A DNA stretch of 64,000 nucleotides, taken from the NCBI GenBank assembly GCA_002779605.1, contig PEWE01000020.1:62001-126000 (forward strand), read 5' to 3'. This stretch comes from Zetaproteobacteria bacterium CG06_land_8_20_14_3_00_59_53. Its GTDB lineage: Bacteria; Pseudomonadota; Zetaproteobacteria; Mariprofundales; Mariprofundaceae. Positions within the stretch are counted from its first letter, which is position 1. Each line of letters starts with the position of its first letter. This document shows, piece by piece, positions 18,540-29,256 of the stretch. A program made the position numbers and the translations under genes. The notes below the pieces were generated by a model that was given only the letters and a program-made list of their open reading frames with translations, did no database searches and was not told the origin of the DNA.

Positions 18540-21500
18540 ATGGCATTTAACTTTGGCAGGTTCGGCGGCAAATACAAGGATAAGTCAGCAGAGGGCGATG
18601 CAATTATCGTCAATGCCGGACAGTTGGATTCAGAGGCCGGGTTCCATAATGAACGCAAACATTCCCGTCTGGACTCCATGCTGGCTCTCGAGCCACGCAT
18701 CCTGCTTGATGCTGCTCTTGCTGATACGGTCGCCAAGGTTGCCGATGCAGTAGCCTCGCACGGGGTTGTAGAGCACTCGACGTTCAAGCCGCAAAGCGAT
18801 GTCAATGATGCCATGTCTGCGATGGCACCGGTGCTGCGTGATCAGGTGCGCCGCGAGGTGATTTTTGTCGATGCGGGTGCCGCGAATATCGAGGCCCTGC
18901 TCGGCAAGGCTACTCCAGAGCGTCAGGTGGTGGTGCTTGATGCCGGCTCCGACGGCGTGCAGCAGATGACCGATGCGCTGCAGAAGATGGGGCGTGTGGA
19001 TGCGATCCATATCTTCTCTCATGGAGGTTCAGGGCGTATCCAGTTAGGCAATGGCGAGCTTTCTATTGATAACATTCAAAACTACCGGGAGCAGTTGCAG
19101 GCATGGGCATCGCACATGACCAATGCTGCCGACATCCTGATCTTCGGCTGCGATGTGGCCGAGGGTGCCAAAGGTGCGGATTTCTTGCGCATCCTTGCCG
19201 AATTGACGCAGGCCGATGTGGCTGCATCCACCGACCTGACCGGTGCTGCGGATCAGGGTGGCGACTGGGTGCTGGAGAAGGTTGTCGGGCGCATTGAAAC
19301 AGACATCGCACTTACCGTGCATGGTCGTGAGTCATACAAAGAAACACTCGCTGTTACCCATCCGACAGATACCACAGGCGCTCTAAGCACCAATTTGATT
19401 TTCGACGGTAGCAGCGATTATGTAACGATTCCCGACGGCAGTACGATGATGGCAACAAGTACCAGTACAATGACCGTTGAAGCTTGGATTAAACCGACAT
19501 CAACCACCGGCGTTTCCTCCATTATTTCAGCCGCCTACTCGAACACCAACGAAACCGGTGCCGGCAACACTTGGGAGTTGCTGATCAATAACGGCAAACT
19601 CATGTTCCAGTATCATAATGCCACTACAAATTCCAATGGGGATTTCTCATCGGGACTGAGTACCACGTCCCTTTCCTTGAATACCTGGCAGCATGTGGCT
19701 GTAGTCCGAAACGACACAGCTGTCAGCTTTTATATCAACGGCGTCGCTGCTGGTTCGTTCACAGGCTTCGCCAATGCTCCAGCCATGGGGGCCACCGCTG
19801 TGAATATCGGCGCGCGATATGTCGACAATACGGCCGGCAATGTCCACAACGGCGTTATGACTCATTTTTACAGTGGCAGAATCGATGAGGTTCGGGTTTG
19901 GGATATAGCCCGAGCATCAACGGATATTGTTGCCACGACCAATTTTGAGATCGCTGCCGGAACGGCCGGTGCTGCCGGTACCATAGCCGATGCAACGGCA
20001 ACCACTACGACTGTGACAAGTGAATCATTCACAAATGTTGTCGGTTACTGGAAATTGAACCAGGCAGGCGGGCTAGATACGACTACGGCTGCCGACTCTT
20101 CTGCAAAGGCCCTGAATGGGTCATTGACCACCTTTGCAACCTACAGCGCCACATCGGGATGGGATAATACTGCGCCGACCCTGGGCGCTTCGCCTGCTCT
20201 TGCGGGCATGCTTGAAGATGCTGGCGCGCCGAGTAATGGCTCCACAACGGGTAGCACATCGGTTGCTTCGTTTGTCACCAGTTATTTCTCTGATAGCGAT
20301 ACTGTCGGTACCACGGGTATCGCTATTACCGGCGTCGATGCCGCTGGTTCACTGTATTACTCCACCAATGGCGGCACTACCTGGTCGCAGGCTACCGGGC
20401 TGAGCACCAGCAACGCACTGCTGTTGGATAACAACGCCAACAACCTGATCTATTTCAACCATGGCACGGCCAATTTCAACGGTACAGTCAGCGGTGCGAT
20501 TACTGTCAGAGCATGGGATGGCACCGATGGAGCCACATCCGGCACATTGAATACCACTACGACGGTCACGGGAGGAACATCACCCTCGGCTTATTCGGCG
20601 GATACCAGTGTATCGCTTGCTATTTCGGCTGTGAACGATGCTCCGACGGGCATGGGCAACACGACGATCCCGGCTGTGCTTGAAGATACAGCCGATCCTG
20701 CGGGTGTTGCGATTAGCGCACTGACATCCCTGAGTTTTTCCGATGTTGATGCAGGTTCCGGTCTGGGCGGCATTGCTGTTGTCGGTAATACCGCCAACGC
20801 CGGTACGGAGGGTGTGTGGGAGTATTCATCGGACGGCACGAACTGGCAGGCGATCGGGACTGTTGCTGATGGTGCCACGGCCAGAGCCCTTGCCTCGACG
20901 ACCAAGCTTCGTTTTGTTCCGGTTGCCAATTTCAATGGTACACCTACGGGGCTGACGGTTCGCGCGCTGGATGATACATATGTGGCCGGTTTTACCACAT
21001 GGGATGGTACGACCGAGACGGTGGTGAACGTTGATACCACGACTCCAGGCGGCGCGACTGCGATTGCTTCCGCCACCAACACCATCGGCACTTCGATTAC
21101 TGCTGTGAATGATGCTCCGACTACTACCGGTGCAGGCGTGACGCTGACCAATGTAGTCGAAGATAATGTTACCTCAGTCGGCGATGCCGTGAGTTCGCTG
21201 GTGAGCAATATCAGCGATGTGGATGGCGGTGCGGTGAAAGGTATTGCCATTTATGCAACCGATACGGCCAATGGTGCCTGGGAATACACCATCAATGATG
21301 GCGGGCTCTGGACATCGGTTGGCGTAGTCAGCGGTACCAGCGCTCTGTTACTGCGCGGCGACGATGCCAATACCAAGCTTCGTTTTGTTCCTGCGACCAA
21401 TTACAACGGTACGGCCACGGTCAGCTTTTATGCATGGGATCAGACCACGAATACCAGCGCCGCTAACGGCACCAAGGTGGATGTGAGCACGCGCGGCACA

Positions 21501-24500
21501 ACCACTGAATTCAGCACGACGTCCGAGAATGCCACCGTGACCGTCACACCGGTAAATGATGCTCCTACGCAGTCTGCGACGGGCAATACGGATACGTATA
21601 CGGAAAATGCCTCACCGTTGACGGTCGCCAATGCCGACTACGCGATGAGCACGGTTGAGGCCGGCCAGACGATCGAGAGCATCGTTTTCAAGATCACCAA
21701 TCTTCAGGACACGGCGAACGAGAAGTTCACGTTTGATGGTACGACATTCGGTCTGGCGACGGATGCGGTTGGCGGCACGACAGCGGGTAACAGCTATGCC
21801 TGGACGGTGAGTACGACGGGCGGCACGGCGACGATCACACTGGTGAAGGCCGGTGTGTCTGTTGCAACGGCGACCTCGCTGATCAAGGCGGCGACCTACC
21901 AGTATGATGGTAACGACATTGTGGCGGGTACGGCTCGCGGCGTGACAGTGCAGGTACAGGACAGCGGTGCCGGTACGGACACCTCGACCTTCACGACGCT
22001 GAACACGATTACCGTGGCCCCGGTAAATGATGCTCCTACGCTTACCACACCGACTGCACTTACCCCGACCTTTACCGAGCACGATGGTTCCGGGCAGGCA
22101 ATCACCGACAACACCTTTGCTATCAATACCATTGAAGCCGGCCAGACGGTTGTTTCTCTGGTGATCGAGGTGACCAATGTGGAGGACCCGACCAACGAGA
22201 CACTGCTAATCGATGGTCAGGAAATTGCGTTTAATGCAGTCAGTGGTACGACTACGAATAGTGGGTATGACTTTGCCACGAGTAACACCTCCGGCAAGAC
22301 ATTCACAATCACCCTGACCAAGACAGGCAATATCACCGTTGGCAATGCTGAAGCTCTGGTGAAGAACGCGACGTATCAGTTCAACGGTCATCAACTGGTT
22401 GCCGGTTCAGCGCGTGTGGTGAGCGTTACGGTACAGGATAGTGGTGGCGGTACAGATACTACCGTTAAGACCCAACTGGCCTCTGTGACCGTGGTGCCGA
22501 CCAATGATGCGCCGGTTATTACCGATGCGCCGCCGAATTTCGAGATTCAGGCCTTCAATGAGGATCCGGCAAGTAATCCGGGTGTGACGGTGGCCAGCCT
22601 GATTGCATCCAGCGCAATATCAGATGCGGATGGAACCGGTGTGCCCAAGGGTATTGCCGTGGAAAATGTTGATACCACGGAAGGTGTCTGGCAATACAGT
22701 CTGGATAACGGTTCGACCTGGATTGATATGAACAAGGCCAGCGATAACACCACGCCGTCCGCAATTGCCGAAAGCAATGCGCTGCTACTCAGCGACAATT
22801 CAAATACCAAGATCCGTTTTGTGCCGAATGCGAACTATTGGACTCAGGTCGCAGGGCCGACTATCACCTTCTATGCATGGGACCAGACGACAGGTGCCCA
22901 AGAGAGCCGGGTTGATCTGAGCAATATAGCCAACCGCGGAGGCACAACCGCATACAGTCTTGTTGCACAGACGGCTCATGTCACGGTCAATGCTGTGCAG
23001 GATGCACCGGTACTTACCGCTGCATCTCCGACACCGACATTGACCGGTGGCGCAACGGGCGCAGTCACGGTCGGACAGACCGTAGCAACCATTGTGAATG
23101 GCAATATCTCCGACCCCGATCTGGCCGTGGCTGTGAAGGCAATTGCAGTGACCGGTACGACCCTCGGTACGGTTACCGGTGACTTCCAGTACAGCACGGA
23201 TAGTACCGATGGCTCGAATGGAACATGGTCCAGCTTCGGTACAGTGAATGCCACCAGTTCCCTGTTGCTTGGTGCGGAAACCTATGTGCGCGTGAATCCG
23301 GCTTCGGGAAGCGGTTCGGTCAGCTTTACCTTCCGCGCATGGGACCAGACCACCAATGGTACAGGGGCAATCGGCACCAAGGTCGATTCATCCACCAACG
23401 GCGGCGCGACTGAATTCAGTTCGGTTCAGGACACCGTAGGTTCGACCATTGTCGCCGGTGCCACGCCTACGATTACTGCTATCACCAATGATACCGGTGT
23501 AGGTGGTGATTTTATTACCTCGGATACCGTGCTGACAGTGTCGGGTACCCTGTCGCAGGGGCTTGGCAACCTGACCAATGAGAAGGTGCAGATTCAGATC
23601 AGTACCGATGGCGGAAGCAACTGGAGCGCATGGGCCGATGTTTCCACCCAGCCGGCGAACACTTTCGATCTGACATGGAGTCACGACGACCCCACCACCT
23701 ACAGCAATGGTACGACGGTGGTTTATCAGACCCGGGTTTATGATACCAATCTCACCCAGCAGGTTTCCATCAGCGGCACGCAGAACGTGGTGATTGATAC
23801 TATCGCGAATCCCCCGGCTCTGCCGAATATGACGGCGGGTACGGATACCGGACCTGAGCCGGCGGATAATATCTCCAAGACCACCAAGCCGACCTTCGAG
23901 GGTGCGGACGGTTCTGTTGAAGGCAATGCGACGGTTGAACTGTTCGTGGAAGGTGTGTCCATCGGCACGGTGACGGCATCGTCTGCCGGTGGCTGGACCT
24001 TTTCATCCACGGACTATCCGGGCAGCCCGTCCGGAGCGCTGGCTACCTACATGGATGCCAACGGCTTCAAGGACGGCACCTATGCTATCACCGCCAAACA
24101 GACGGACATGGCCGGTAATCAAAGTAACGGCTCGTCCCCGCTTTCCATCACCATTGATACCGTGGCGCTCAATCCGGGGTTGACCAGTCCGGCTGCCGGC
24201 TATGTCACGACAACGACCCCTGTTGTTGCAGGCACAGCCGAGCCTGGTGCAACGGTAAAGGTATACGATACCGATGGTACGACGTTGCTGGATACGATTA
24301 CGGCCAATCCTGAGGATGGTTCGTGGTCGCACACTCTGGCTACCCCGCTTTCACAGGGTGCTCATACGCTGCAAATTTCACAGACAGATCTGGCAGGTAA
24401 TACCAATGCCGGTTTTGCCTCGGTGGCAATTACTGTCGATTCGATTGCACCTAGCAAGCCCTCTACGCCGGTGCTGGCTGTGGATACCGGCCTGGCCGGC

Positions 24501-27500
24501 AATGACGGAATCATCAATAATAATAAGCCGACATTCCAGGGAGCAGGTGGATCGGTAGAAAATGGTGCTACTGTCGAGGTGTTTGTTGACGGTGTAAGCA
24601 TTGGTACGACGACGGCCAATGGCTCCGGGGCATGGAGTCTGACCGCTGTGAATGCCATTGCCGATGGCAGCCACAATATTACGATCAAAGGTATTGATGC
24701 TGCCGGTAATACCAGTGAGGCATCCGATGCCCTTGCTATTGTGGTGGATACAGCAGTGCCAACTGCTCCGGCCACACCCGATCTGGCAACTGCGTCCGAT
24801 TTGGGAACGTCGAGCACGGATAACCTGACCAGTGATGCCACGCCGACCTTGCAGGGGGCTAACGGCTCTGTTGAGGCGAATGCTCTGGTGGAGTTGTTTG
24901 ATACGGATGGAACGACTTCGCTGGGAACCACTACGGCGGATGCTAATGGTGCCTGGAGTTTGACGACCAGTGCGCTGGCTAATGGTGCGCATACCATTAC
25001 GGCCAAGCAGACTGATGTGGCGGGTAATGTGAGTGCGGCCTCGACCGGGCTGGTTGTCACCGTTGATGCAGCGGTCCCATCGGCGCCATCCGCACCTGAT
25101 CTGGCAGCATCTTCCGACCTAGGGATATCTAGTACGGATAATCTGACCAGCGATAACACGCCGACCCTGCAAGGGGCTAATGGCTCCGTTGAAGCGAATG
25201 CTGTCGTGACGGTATACGATACCAATGGCACGACAGTTCTTGGGACGACGACAGCGGATGCCAATGGCGCATGGAGCCTGACGACAAGCACGCTTTCCAA
25301 TGGTGTGCATACCCTTACCGCCAAGCAGACCGATGTGGCAGGCAATGTCAGCTCTGCCTCGGCCGGGCTGGATGTTACTATTGATGCGGTAGCACCCACT
25401 GCGCCAGGGGCACCGTCCGTGGCCGAGAATTCGAACGGCGGTATCAATGCGACAGAAGCCTCCAACGGTACACCGGTTGTTGTAGTCAGTATTGCCGGCA
25501 CGGGAGCTGTGGTCGGGGATACCCTGACGGTGAACTGGGGTGGTCAGGTCGTGACCTATACGCTTCTGCAGACCGATATCGACAATAATAGCGCGACGGT
25601 GAATGTTTCTTCGACCGTGATTGCGAATCAGGGCAACGGAACCTTCGATGTGACCAGCTTTGTTACCGATAAGGCTGGTAATGTCGGTGCACTTCCGGGC
25701 GCAACAAGCGTGACGGTGGATACCGTCGCCCCGACGACGACCATCAGTGGTATCGGTATTTCCGCCGATACCGGAGACAGTGCTTCCGATTTCATCACCA
25801 AAACGGCTGCGCAGACCATCACTGGTACACTGAGCACGGGTCTGGTTGGAGGTGAAATTCTCTATGGTTCGATAGATGGCGGTGCAAACTGGATCGATAT
25901 CACCAGCAAGGTGACGGGTACGGCCATCAGTTGGGATGGGGCAACACTTTCCGGTACAAGCTCGATCGCCTTCAAGGTGACCGATGCAGCCGGCAATAAC
26001 GGCACAACGGCAACGCAGGCTTATTCGTTGGATACGGCAGGGCCGACTGCTCCTGCAGCTCCGGCGGTGGCGGAGAATGCCAATGGCGGCATTAATGCAA
26101 GCGAAGCAGCCAATGGAACGCCTGTGGTCGTGGATATCACCGGCACAGGGGCTGCTGTTGGTGATACGCTGACACTCAATTGGGGTGGTCAGGTTGTGAC
26201 CTATACGCTTCTTGCCGGCGACATTACAGGCAACAGTGCTACTGTGAATGTATCTTCCGGGACAATTGCCGCTCAGGGCAACGGCACATTCAATGTGACG
26301 GCAAGCCTTAAAGATCCGGCTGGGAACACAAGCATTCTGTCTGGCGCAACAAGCGTGACGGTGGATACCGTCGCCCCGACGACGACCATCAGTGGTATCG
26401 GTATTTCGGCTGATACGGGTACAAGTGGTTCCGACTTCCTGACCAACACAGCCGCCCAGACCATCAGCGGCACGCTGAGTTCGACGATTGGGGCCGGTGA
26501 AATCCTATACGGTTCAGTGGATGGCGGGTCAACCTGGACAGATATTACGTCCAAGGTGACAGGAACTGCGATTGCCTGGACAGGTGCAACATTGGCAACC
26601 GGCACAAATAATATTGCATTCAAGATAACCGATGCAGTCGGTAATGATGGCACGCCGGCAACCCAGGCCTACACGCTGGATGCTGTATCACCGAATGCTC
26701 CGGCTGCGCCGACTGTGGCCGAGAATGCCGGTGGCGGTATCAATGCATCTGAAGCAGCCAACGGCACGCCGGTGGTGGTAAGTCTGGCCGGAACCGGCGC
26801 GATTGCCGGGGATACGGTAACGGTGAACTGGGGCACGCAGGCGGTAACCTACACTTTGCTATCCGGGGATATTTCCGCAGGCAATGCCACGGTGACCGTC
26901 CCATTCGGAACGATAACCACGCAGGGCGATGGCACATTCGATGTGACGGTTAACATTACGGATCAGTTCGGAAATGCTGCCAGTGCGAACTCACCGGCAA
27001 CAAGTGTCACCGTGGATACCGCGGCGCCTTCAACCGTGCCGACCGTGACCACCCAGAACGTGGTCAGTAACCAGCCGACCCTCTCCGGCACTGCCACGCT
27101 TGGCGCAGGAGAAGGTCTGACTGTGACGGTGGATGGCGTGACCTATACCCAGGCCAGTCAGGCCTTGAGTCTCGTCGGCAATGCATGGTCGCTCAATCTT
27201 GCAACTGCGGGCCAGACATTGGCTGCAGGAACCTATAATGTGACAGTGACAGCCACGGATGCAGCCGGTAATGCGACCAGCGATACCAGTATCGACGAAC
27301 TGATTGTGACCGGGGCGAGCCTGACGGCGCCGGTGCTTTCCACCATGACACTTTCCGGTGCTGGTACTTCGGTGAACCTGTCGCTGGCCGATGCGGCGAT
27401 CACAGGAACAGCCGGAAATCTGAATCTGACGCGCGGCGTGGCGACAACCACACCTACACTGACGGGTACGGCCGATCCGAATGCCACAGTGAAGATCTAC

Positions 27501-28919
27501 GACACTGATGGCACCACCCTGCTCGGCACAGCGACTGCGAATGGGGCCGGTGTATGGACGCTGACGACCAGTGCGTTGGCCCAAGGTGCGCATACGCTGA
27601 ATGTTAAATCCAGCGATGGCTTCGGCAATACAAGTACGACAAGCAAACTTACCTTTAACGTGGATACAGTTGCGCCGTCAGCACCGGTGTTGCTTGCCCC
27701 GCTGGCCGGAACGACGATCGGGACGACAACCCCGTCCTTTAGCGGTACGGCCGAGCCCGGAGCAACCGTTACCTTGAAGGATACAGATGGTACGCCGCTG
27801 GGGACCGTGCTCGCAGATGCCAATGGGAGGTGGAGTATTACCACGCCTGTCCTGGCTGCCGGGAATCATACATTCCAGCTCTTGCAGACCGATGCTGCTG
27901 GTAACAGCAGCAGCGTGAACCTGCAGGCATTCACGATTTCAACAGGTAATGTATTCAATTTGCAGAACACCTCGACGGTGACGACATCGGCCGGTACTAC
28001 GACAGCCGGACCGACGCCCCAGACAGGCACAGGTGCAGCAGCTGCAAGCGGAACCAGTGCAGGTGGCAGTGCAACTCCGAGCGGGCAACCCGGAACGGCA
28101 CAGGGAGCGACGCCGGTGATTCAACTGGCCCAGCAGAATCAGGCCGCGATTACCGGGACGGGGAATGCCGACGCGCTGGCAGCGCAGGGTAGCCAGCCTC
28201 CGCTGACAGGCGGTGGATTGCCCACCCAGACGACATTCAATCCTAATGCTCTGGCTCCAACGGGTGCCGGCAAACCGGCAGCCGACGCCAAGCCGGCAGC
28301 CGACGCCAAGCCGGCAGCCGATGCCAAGCCGGCAGATGCAGCCGGCAAGGCTGGGCAGGGTACCGGTGGCGCTCAGGATGCTGCTGACAAGGGTAAAGCC
28401 GATCAGTCTGCTGGCGGGGCTGCTAAGCCTGCGGTTGCAGGGGACAAGGGGACAGGTGGTAATGTTGCCGAGGTCATCAAGGTTGATGCCGGTATTCCGG
28501 ACCAATTGATCGTGATGAGTCAGCAATCAATGGAATTCAATATTCCTGACAACAGCTTCACGCATGCTTCTGATGGCGGATTGATTAGTTTCAAAGCCAC
28601 ACTGATCGACAATGCGCCATTGCCGGACTATGTGAAATTTGATGCTGTTACAGGCAAGTTTACCATTGACCGGGACAAGCTGCCAAAGGGTAAAACCGAG
28701 GTGTCCATCAAGGTTCAGGCAACAGACAGCAAGGGCGGCATGGCTGAGGCGGTATTCAAGGTGACGGTACAAAGTGGCGGAGATACCGGGCGCTTTGCAC
28801 CGGAATCTTCGGCTGCCGGTGGTGGTGTGAACCTTTCGGATCAGTTCGCGGCAGCCGTGGATGAACACCATGCTGCTGCCCGTGACCTGTTGGCGTCGAT
28901 AGAGGAACTACGGGGTTAA
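18540..28919 (+). CDS. giant LEPR-XLL / DUF4347 / LamG / cadherin-Ig repeat surface protein
   Basis: 3459 residues with no Sec signal peptide. In order: LEPRILLDA motif at 50-58, the LEPR-XLL element found near the N-terminus of very long Gram-negative surface proteins; DUF4347 at about 106-270, with HIFSHGG (H161) and IFGCDVAEG (C204); a LamG/concanavalin-like domain at about 280-530; six cadherin-like units bounded by VNDAP or variants (20.6-23.0 kb); many Ig-like units with TDVAGN or PDLA motifs and VDTVAP boundaries (23.5-27.9 kb); a Gly/Thr/Ala/Pro-rich stretch with KPAADA repeats; one more cadherin-like domain (about 28.5-28.8 kb); and a short helical tail. No RTX nonapeptides are seen. 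Probably an adhesin or biofilm protein exported by the flanking TolC/HlyD-type genes. GAGGAAGG precedes the ATG. Confidence 0.9.
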   Translation: MAFNFGRFGGKYKDKSAEGDAIIVNAGQLDSEAGFHNERKHSRLDSMLALEPRILLDAALADTVAKVADAVASHGVVEHSTFKPQSDVNDAMSAMAPVLRDQVRREVIFVDAGAANIEALLGKATPERQVVVLDAGSDGVQQMTDALQKMGRVDAIHIFSHGGSGRIQLGNGELSIDNIQNYREQLQAWASHMTNAADILIFGCDVAEGAKGADFLRILAELTQADVAASTDLTGAADQGGDWVLEKVVGRIETDIALTVHGRESYKETLAVTHPTDTTGALSTNLIFDGSSDYVTIPDGSTMMATSTSTMTVEAWIKPTSTTGVSSIISAAYSNTNETGAGNTWELLINNGKLMFQYHNATTNSNGDFSSGLSTTSLSLNTWQHVAVVRNDTAVSFYINGVAAGSFTGFANAPAMGATAVNIGARYVDNTAGNVHNGVMTHFYSGRIDEVRVWDIARASTDIVATTNFEIAAGTAGAAGTIADATATTTTVTSESFTNVVGYWKLNQAGGLDTTTAADSSAKALNGSLTTFATYSATSGWDNTAPTLGASPALAGMLEDAGAPSNGSTTGSTSVASFVTSYFSDSDTVGTTGIAITGVDAAGSLYYSTNGGTTWSQATGLSTSNALLLDNNANNLIYFNHGTANFNGTVSGAITVRAWDGTDGATSGTLNTTTTVTGGTSPSAYSADTSVSLAISAVNDAPTGMGNTTIPAVLEDTADPAGVAISALTSLSFSDVDAGSGLGGIAVVGNTANAGTEGVWEYSSDGTNWQAIGTVADGATARALASTTKLRFVPVANFNGTPTGLTVRALDDTYVAGFTTWDGTTETVVNVDTTTPGGATAIASATNTIGTSITAVNDAPTTTGAGVTLTNVVEDNVTSVGDAVSSLVSNISDVDGGAVKGIAIYATDTANGAWEYTINDGGLWTSVGVVSGTSALLLRGDDANTKLRFVPATNYNGTATVSFYAWDQTTNTSAANGTKVDVSTRGTTTEFSTTSENATVTVTPVNDAPTQSATGNTDTYTENASPLTVANADYAMSTVEAGQTIESIVFKITNLQDTANEKFTFDGTTFGLATDAVGGTTAGNSYAWTVSTTGGTATITLVKAGVSVATATSLIKAATYQYDGNDIVAGTARGVTVQVQDSGAGTDTSTFTTLNTITVAPVNDAPTLTTPTALTPTFTEHDGSGQAITDNTFAINTIEAGQTVVSLVIEVTNVEDPTNETLLIDGQEIAFNAVSGTTTNSGYDFATSNTSGKTFTITLTKTGNITVGNAEALVKNATYQFNGHQLVAGSARVVSVTVQDSGGGTDTTVKTQLASVTVVPTNDAPVITDAPPNFEIQAFNEDPASNPGVTVASLIASSAISDADGTGVPKGIAVENVDTTEGVWQYSLDNGSTWIDMNKASDNTTPSAIAESNALLLSDNSNTKIRFVPNANYWTQVAGPTITFYAWDQTTGAQESRVDLSNIANRGGTTAYSLVAQTAHVTVNAVQDAPVLTAASPTPTLTGGATGAVTVGQTVATIVNGNISDPDLAVAVKAIAVTGTTLGTVTGDFQYSTDSTDGSNGTWSSFGTVNATSSLLLGAETYVRVNPASGSGSVSFTFRAWDQTTNGTGAIGTKVDSSTNGGATEFSSVQDTVGSTIVAGATPTITAITNDTGVGGDFITSDTVLTVSGTLSQGLGNLTNEKVQIQISTDGGSNWSAWADVSTQPANTFDLTWSHDDPTTYSNGTTVVYQTRVYDTNLTQQVSISGTQNVVIDTIANPPALPNMTAGTDTGPEPADNISKTTKPTFEGADGSVEGNATVELFVEGVSIGTVTASSAGGWTFSSTDYPGSPSGALATYMDANGFKDGTYAITAKQTDMAGNQSNGSSPLSITIDTVALNPGLTSPAAGYVTTTTPVVAGTAEPGATVKVYDTDGTTLLDTITANPEDGSWSHTLATPLSQGAHTLQISQTDLAGNTNAGFASVAITVDSIAPSKPSTPVLAVDTGLAGNDGIINNNKPTFQGAGGSVENGATVEVFVDGVSIGTTTANGSGAWSLTAVNAIADGSHNITIKGIDAAGNTSEASDALAIVVDTAVPTAPATPDLATASDLGTSSTDNLTSDATPTLQGANGSVEANALVELFDTDGTTSLGTTTADANGAWSLTTSALANGAHTITAKQTDVAGNVSAASTGLVVTVDAAVPSAPSAPDLAASSDLGISSTDNLTSDNTPTLQGANGSVEANAVVTVYDTNGTTVLGTTTADANGAWSLTTSTLSNGVHTLTAKQTDVAGNVSSASAGLDVTIDAVAPTAPGAPSVAENSNGGINATEASNGTPVVVVSIAGTGAVVGDTLTVNWGGQVVTYTLLQTDIDNNSATVNVSSTVIANQGNGTFDVTSFVTDKAGNVGALPGATSVTVDTVAPTTTISGIGISADTGDSASDFITKTAAQTITGTLSTGLVGGEILYGSIDGGANWIDITSKVTGTAISWDGATLSGTSSIAFKVTDAAGNNGTTATQAYSLDTAGPTAPAAPAVAENANGGINASEAANGTPVVVDITGTGAAVGDTLTLNWGGQVVTYTLLAGDITGNSATVNVSSGTIAAQGNGTFNVTASLKDPAGNTSILSGATSVTVDTVAPTTTISGIGISADTGTSGSDFLTNTAAQTISGTLSSTIGAGEILYGSVDGGSTWTDITSKVTGTAIAWTGATLATGTNNIAFKITDAVGNDGTPATQAYTLDAVSPNAPAAPTVAENAGGGINASEAANGTPVVVSLAGTGAIAGDTVTVNWGTQAVTYTLLSGDISAGNATVTVPFGTITTQGDGTFDVTVNITDQFGNAASANSPATSVTVDTAAPSTVPTVTTQNVVSNQPTLSGTATLGAGEGLTVTVDGVTYTQASQALSLVGNAWSLNLATAGQTLAAGTYNVTVTATDAAGNATSDTSIDELIVTGASLTAPVLSTMTLSGAGTSVNLSLADAAITGTAGNLNLTRGVATTTPTLTGTADPNATVKIYDTDGTTLLGTATANGAGVWTLTTSALAQGAHTLNVKSSDGFGNTSTTSKLTFNVDTVAPSAPVLLAPLAGTTIGTTTPSFSGTAEPGATVTLKDTDGTPLGTVLADANGRWSITTPVLAAGNHTFQLLQTDAAGNSSSVNLQAFTISTGNVFNLQNTSTVTTSAGTTTAGPTPQTGTGAAAASGTSAGGSATPSGQPGTAQGATPVIQLAQQNQAAITGTGNADALAAQGSQPPLTGGGLPTQTTFNPNALAPTGAGKPAADAKPAADAKPAADAKPADAAGKAGQGTGGAQDAADKGKADQSAGGAAKPAVAGDKGTGGNVAEVIKVDAGIPDQLIVMSQQSMEFNIPDNSFTHASDGGLISFKATLIDNAPLPDYVKFDAVTGKFTIDRDKLPKGKTEVSIKVQATDSKGGMAEAVFKVTVQSGGDTGRFAPESSAAGGGVNLSDQFAAAVDEHHAAARDLLASIEELRG
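25698..25762 (+). repeat. 65-bp exact direct repeat inside the giant gene, copy 1
   Basis: Identical over 65 bp to 26343-26407. It encodes the GATSVTVDTVAPTTTISGIGI junction of successive Ig-like units, each about 645 bp apart. Confidence 0.85.
26343..26407 (+). repeat. 65-bp exact direct repeat inside the giant gene, copy 2
   Basis: Second copy of the sequence at 25698-25762. The flanking sequence has diverged, so the two units are old enough to differ or have been partly homogenised. Confidence 0.85.
28272..28340 (+). repeat. 18-nt tandem repeat encoding KPAADA
   Basis: Three near-perfect 18-nt units (AAGCCGGCAGCCGACGCC) and a shortened fourth, in the low-complexity stalk before the C-terminal domain of the giant protein. 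Confidence 0.85.
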
Positions 28920-28950
28920 GCCGATTCGGTATTCAACAGATATATTGAAG

Positions 28951-28981
28951 CCATGCCCTGACGGTGCCAGGGCATGGTTTT
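28951..28981 (+). terminator. Rho-independent terminator after the giant gene
   Basis: CCATGCCCTG (28951-28960), a 7-nt loop, CAGGGCATGG (28968-28977), then TTTT. The 10-bp stem is perfect. Confidence 0.9.
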
Positions 28982-29211
28982 AACTGCCGGAACGTTCATC
29001 TGATTACTCAATATTCTGTGACTTATATCACTATTGTGATGAATTCTTTACCCTTACCATTCAAATTGTCGTCTGGATATGGTTCGGAACGCATGCCGGA
29101 AAGAAGGTTTTTATTGGTGCGCTTGTTTCAATTCATTGACTTTTCAATGGGTTCCGGGCATTGTTGCAGGCGATATCTTAAGTAAACGGCCTAAGATTCG
29201 GTTGGTTTGCA

Positions 29212-29235
29212 TGTAATTGTAATTGTAATTGTAAT
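29212..29235 (+). repeat. (TGTAAT)4 microsatellite
   Basis: Four perfect tandem copies of the hexamer TGTAAT, ending 16 nt before a TATAGT box. Hexamer tracts in promoters can change copy number by slipped-strand mispairing. Confidence 0.9.
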
Positions 29236-29256
29236 GTGAATGTGCGAAGCTATAGT
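29229..29256 (+). promoter_or_regulatory. candidate promoter for the second TolC gene, -35 inside the microsatellite
   Basis: TTGTAA (29229-29234, 4 of 6), a 16-nt spacer, and TATAGT (29251-29256, 5 of 6). The -35 is formed by the last repeat unit. Confidence 0.4.

Noticed and set aside
18540-28919. Classical RTX adhesin for a type I system
   Set aside because: No GGxGxDxxx nonapeptides in the C-terminal part and no ABC transporter gene beside it.
28964-29185. 73-codon frame after the giant gene
   Set aside because: Begins inside the terminator stem, lacks a ribosome site and resembles no family.
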